A stretch of DNA of 9,917 nucleotides, from positions 1 to 9,917 of the forward strand of contig CALMLJ010000634.1 in assembly GCA_937868025.1 (NCBI GenBank). The letters run 5' to 3'. The stretch's first letter is position 1, and every line of letters begins with the position of its first letter. The stretch is from an uncultured Acidimicrobiaceae bacterium. GTDB lineage: Bacteria; Actinomycetota; Acidimicrobiia; Acidimicrobiales; Microtrichaceae. This document shows positions 7,563 to 9,917 of the stretch, piece after piece. The position numbers were made by a program, and so were the translations under genes. Below the pieces are notes generated by a model. It was not told where the DNA came from. It did not search any database and worked only from the letters and a program-made list of their open reading frames with translations.

Positions 7563-7568
7563 TACGAT
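7563..7568 (+). promoter_or_regulatory. Possible -10 element giving a very short leader for the lipoprotein gene
   Basis: TACGAT (5 of 6 matches to TATAAT) lies in the 60-base gap after mfd, ending 10 bases before the GTG at 7579. Transcription would then begin at about 7575-7579, leaving essentially no leader. No good -35 hexamer is seen 16-18 bases upstream, which is not unusual in actinobacteria. A TGAGG at 7570-7574 could instead act as a ribosome binding site if the real promoter lies further upstream or the gene is read through from mfd. Confidence 0.3.
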
Positions 7569-7578
7569 CTGAGGTTCT

Positions 7579-8622
7579 GTGAAGCGCCTTCTTGTCAGCT
7601 CCATCGCCGCCGTTGTCCTCCTCACCGCTTGTGGTGTCGCCGAGGACACGACCGCGGCCACCGTCAACGGGCAGGACATCTCGGTCTCGGCCGTGACCAA
7701 GCTCGCCAAGTCGAAGTACATCGTGGACACAGCGTCCGCCGGGGGGCTCGTGTCCTCGAAGGATGTCGTGGTCGGCTCGACCACGCGGCGGGCGGCGCTC
7801 GGCCTGTTGGTCCAGTCCGAGGTCTACGAGGCGGGAATCGCCGCTCGCAAGGGCGAGATCACCGATGTCGATCGCGACGCTGCCGAGGCGCAGATCTCCG
7901 ACTACGAGTCGAACAACCAGACGACCATCGACGACACGGCCCGTCCGGTCATCGTTCGACTGATCGCGGCGCAGGCGGCCCTCGGCCGGATCCTGGGTGG
8001 CGCGGACATCGAATCGGCGGCGTCGCCGGAGAAGATCGAGGCGTACTTCGACGAGCACGCCGACGAGTTCGCCAAGATCTGTGTCGATGGCTTCGCGGTC
8101 ACGAGCGACCAGGCGGCTGCGGCCCAGGCGGCGGTCGATCGTGGTGACGACATCGCTGCGATCCTCGCCGATTCGTCGTTGCAGGCGCAGTCCCTCTCGC
8201 AAACCGGCACGGAGACCTGTGTGCTGTCGGGCCAGGTGTCGGACTCCCCACTCGCCGACCTCATCACGACCGGTCCGGTCGGCCAGTGGTCGAGCACCGA
8301 CATCTCCGACGCGACGGCGGGCGACCTGACCGTCTTCGTTCGCCCGAACAGCCGCGACGAGCCGACGCTCGACGATCCCGACATCTCGGACCAGATCGCG
8401 CAGCAGCTCCAGTCGGAGGCAACGTCCGCCGCCCAGGAGGCGTTTGGTGCCGAGGCGGAGACCATCCTCGAGCGGGCCGACGTCGAGATCGATTCGCGCT
8501 ACGGCCGCTGGGATCCGTCCGATCCGTCACTGATCCTCGCTCCGTTGGCGCCCACGCCGTCGGCGAAGGCGGCAGCCGAGGCCCTGTCGGCCGACGACCT
8601 CGCTGGTCTCCAGGGGCAATGA
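7579..8622 (+). CDS. SurA-like lipoprotein with degenerate parvulin domain (putative extracytoplasmic chaperone)
   Basis: The 347-residue product starts with a lipoprotein signal: basic MKR, the hydrophobic stretch LLVSSIAAVVLL, and the lipobox LTAC with the lipidated Cys18, so it should be anchored on the outer face of the membrane. Next comes a SurA-N-like segment (TVNGQDISVSAVTKL and a helical region to about residue 155). A region resembling a parvulin rotamase follows, from Cys168 (CVDGFAV, then TSDQAAAAQAAVDRGDDIAAIL) to about residue 255 (LTVFVRPNSR). The usual HILV motif reads GFAV and no His occurs in the final strand, so prolyl isomerase activity is doubtful. Cys168 and Cys214 could form a disulfide. 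The C-terminus is helical, then Pro/Ala-rich. Its place between mfd and mazG matches that of SurA-like proteins in other actinobacteria. The GTG start is chosen because it gives the complete signal peptide. A chaperone role is inference; another lipoprotein function is possible. Confidence 0.75.
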   Translation: MKRLLVSSIAAVVLLTACGVAEDTTAATVNGQDISVSAVTKLAKSKYIVDTASAGGLVSSKDVVVGSTTRRAALGLLVQSEVYEAGIAARKGEITDVDRDAAEAQISDYESNNQTTIDDTARPVIVRLIAAQAALGRILGGADIESAASPEKIEAYFDEHADEFAKICVDGFAVTSDQAAAAQAAVDRGDDIAAILADSSLQAQSLSQTGTETCVLSGQVSDSPLADLITTGPVGQWSSTDISDATAGDLTVFVRPNSRDEPTLDDPDISDQIAQQLQSEATSAAQEAFGAEAETILERADVEIDSRYGRWDPSDPSLILAPLAPTPSAKAAAEALSADDLAGLQGQ

Positions 8623-9917
8623 TCCCCACCGTCGTCATCGTCGGGCTCGGCCCCGGCGGCGACGACCTCGTCACGTCGGGCACGCTCGCGGCGATCGCCG
8701 CGGCGCCGGCCGTGTTCGCCCGGACCGAGCGGCACCCCGCGGCATCGGTGTTGACCGGGGCGACGTTCTTCGACGACGTCTACGACGCCGCCGACACCAT
8801 GGACGAGGTGTACACGACCATCGTCGAACGCCTGGTGGAGGCGGCGACGGTGACCGATCGGGTCGTGTACGCCGTCCCCGGATCGCCGCTCGTCGCCGAG
8901 CGGACGGTGCAACTGCTCCTCGACGACGCCCGCGTCGCGACCGAGGTCGTGCCTGCCCTGTCCTTCCTCGACCTCGCCTGGACCCGGCTGGGGATCGACC
9001 CCATCGCGACCGGCGTGCGGGTGGTCGACGGTCATCGGTTCACCGTCGATGCCGCCGGCCAGCGCGGCCCGCTGCTCGTTGCCCAGTGCGACTCGGCACT
9101 GGTCCTGAGCGACGTGAAGCTCTCGATCGAGGAGTGGCCGAGCGAGCCGGTCACGGTCATCCAGCGGTTGGGCCTGCCCGACGAGCGCATCTTCGAGGTC
9201 GAGTGGGCCGACCTCGACCGTGGTGTCGAGGCGGACCACCTCACGTCGATCTACATCCCGACGTTGGAGCAGCCGGTTGCGGCGGAGTTGGTGCAGTTCG
9301 ACGAGCTGGTCCACGCCCTGAGGACCGGGTGCCCCTGGGACCGTGAGCAGACCCACGAGTCGCTCAAGCGGTACCTGCTCGAGGAGTGCTACGAGCTCCT
9401 CGAGGCGATCGACGGGTTGGCGGCCGACACCGACGAGAGCATCGACGCGCTCCAAGAAGAGCTCGGCGATGTCCTGTTCCAGGTGTTCTTCCACGCGACG
9501 ATCGCGGCGGAGTCCGGGTGGTTCACCCTCGCCGATGTCGCCCGCACGGTGCACGACAAGTTGCGTGACCGCCATCCCCACGTGTTCGGTTCCGCCACCT
9601 TCGAGTCGGCGGAGGCCCTCGCCGCGAACTGGGAGGCGCAGAAGAAGACCGAGAAGTCACGCAACTCGGTCATGGACGGCATTCCCCCCGAACTGCCGGC
9701 GCTGCTCTACGCGCTCAAGGTGCAGAAGAAGGCGGCGGCGTCGGACTACCGCGAGCCCGTTGTCGAGTTCGTCGCGGCGCTCGATGCGGGGACGCTGGAC
9801 GCCACGGCGCTGGGGGAGTTGCTGTTCGGCGTCGTCCAGGTCGCCCGGACCGCCGGCCTCGACCCCGAGGACGAGTTGCGACAGGCCTCGCGCCGCTTCG
9901 TCGAGCGCTTCGAATCC
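8619..9917 (+). CDS. mazG: YabN-type fusion of tetrapyrrole-methylase domain and MazG NTP pyrophosphohydrolase (3' end outside the window)
   Basis: The ATG at 8619 overlaps the lipoprotein stop (ATGA), and the frame stays open for 433 codons to the window edge. Residues 1 to about 215 form a tetrapyrrole (corrin/porphyrin) methylase-like domain: VIVGLGPGGDDL (6-17), FARTERHP (33-40), VVYAVPGSPLVAERTVQ around 87-90, then SFLDLAW, LVLSDVKLSI and HLTSIYIP, all as in Bacillus YabN. The MazG domain follows: CPWDREQTHESL (from Cys238), EECYE (Glu255, Glu256, Glu259) and EELGD (Glu281, Asp284) supply the metal ligands, with KLRDRHPHVFG after them. MazG hydrolyses NTPs to NMP and pyrophosphate, limiting misincorporation and nucleotide signals. 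A second repeat (KVQKKAAASDY to ASRRFVERFES) lacks its EExxE helix and has GELLF for GDLLF, so it is probably structural only. AGGGG at 8612-8616 is very close to the ATG, so coupling to the upstream gene seems likely. The methylase activity is unproven. Confidence 0.92.
   Translation, partial: MIPTVVIVGLGPGGDDLVTSGTLAAIAAAPAVFARTERHPAASVLTGATFFDDVYDAADTMDEVYTTIVERLVEAATVTDRVVYAVPGSPLVAERTVQLLLDDARVATEVVPALSFLDLAWTRLGIDPIATGVRVVDGHRFTVDAAGQRGPLLVAQCDSALVLSDVKLSIEEWPSEPVTVIQRLGLPDERIFEVEWADLDRGVEADHLTSIYIPTLEQPVAAELVQFDELVHALRTGCPWDREQTHESLKRYLLEECYELLEAIDGLAADTDESIDALQEELGDVLFQVFFHATIAAESGWFTLADVARTVHDKLRDRHPHVFGSATFESAEALAANWEAQKKTEKSRNSVMDGIPPELPALLYALKVQKKAAASDYREPVVEFVAALDAGTLDATALGELLFGVVQVARTAGLDPEDELRQASRRFVERFES

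Noticed and set aside
5847..8147. Plus-strand frame of 766 codons inside mfd
   Set aside because: It is the out-of-frame reading of mfd: extremely rich in Arg, Gly, Ala and Pro, with no domain, while the mfd frame carries every helicase motif.
5698..8202. Long open frame of 834 codons on the minus strand across mfd and the lipoprotein gene
   Set aside because: It is antisense to conserved Mfd motifs, crosses the gene boundary, and has a low-complexity composition typical of a GC-driven mirror frame. The same holds for the minus-strand frames at 2660-4084, 4033-5682 and 8499-9581.
1..9917. CRISPR array, mobile element, toxin-antitoxin or defence system
   Set aside because: No tandem spaced repeats, transposase or integrase motifs, or unfamiliar gene cassettes were seen. 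MazG here is the housekeeping YabN-type fusion, not part of a mazEF toxin pair.

Overview
This window is from a high-GC actinobacterium. The genes are densely packed, all on the + strand, and dominated by G/C-ending codons. The gene order tRNA-Gln, glmU, prs, rplY(ctc), pth, mfd, SurA-like lipoprotein, mazG is the housekeeping neighbourhood known from Streptomyces and Mycobacterium. A deep-branching class such as Acidimicrobiia is my guess from the overall look; the sequence alone does not prove it.

Layout. Positions 1-386 hold the C-terminal end of a membrane family-2 glycosyltransferase. A tRNA-Gln(UUG) follows at 397-469. Next comes a tight cluster: glmU (515-1624), prs (1640-2623), rplY/ctc (2768-3388) with a possible promoter of its own in the 144-base gap before it, pth (3413-4048), and mfd (4045-7518), which overlaps pth by ATGA. 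After a 60-base gap come a GTG-started lipoprotein with SurA/parvulin-like architecture (7579-8622) and a YabN-type methylase-MazG fusion (8619 to the window edge), again joined by an ATGA overlap. No intergenic stretch exceeds 300 bases.

How the genes relate. GlmU makes UDP-sugar for the cell wall and Prs makes PRPP for nucleotides, His and Trp. L25/CTC and Pth serve translation (5S rRNA binding and rescue of peptidyl-tRNA). Mfd couples repair to stalled transcription, the lipoprotein probably helps fold exported proteins, and MazG cleans the NTP pool. This is a growth and housekeeping locus, not an accessory island. I see no mobile element, CRISPR array, toxin-antitoxin pair or defence system.

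The main oddity is GlmU. It stops at 369 residues, just before the acetyltransferase active site. The conserved RPG arginine is already replaced by alanine, and prs begins 15 bases later with no remnant of the missing part. It therefore looks like a stable uridyltransferase-only enzyme, so the GlcN-1-P acetylation step must be done by something else. Secondary points are a ten-codon reading frame with a good ribosome binding site overlapping the glmU start, a parvulin-like lipoprotein that lacks the usual histidine but carries two cysteines, and a degenerate second MazG repeat.
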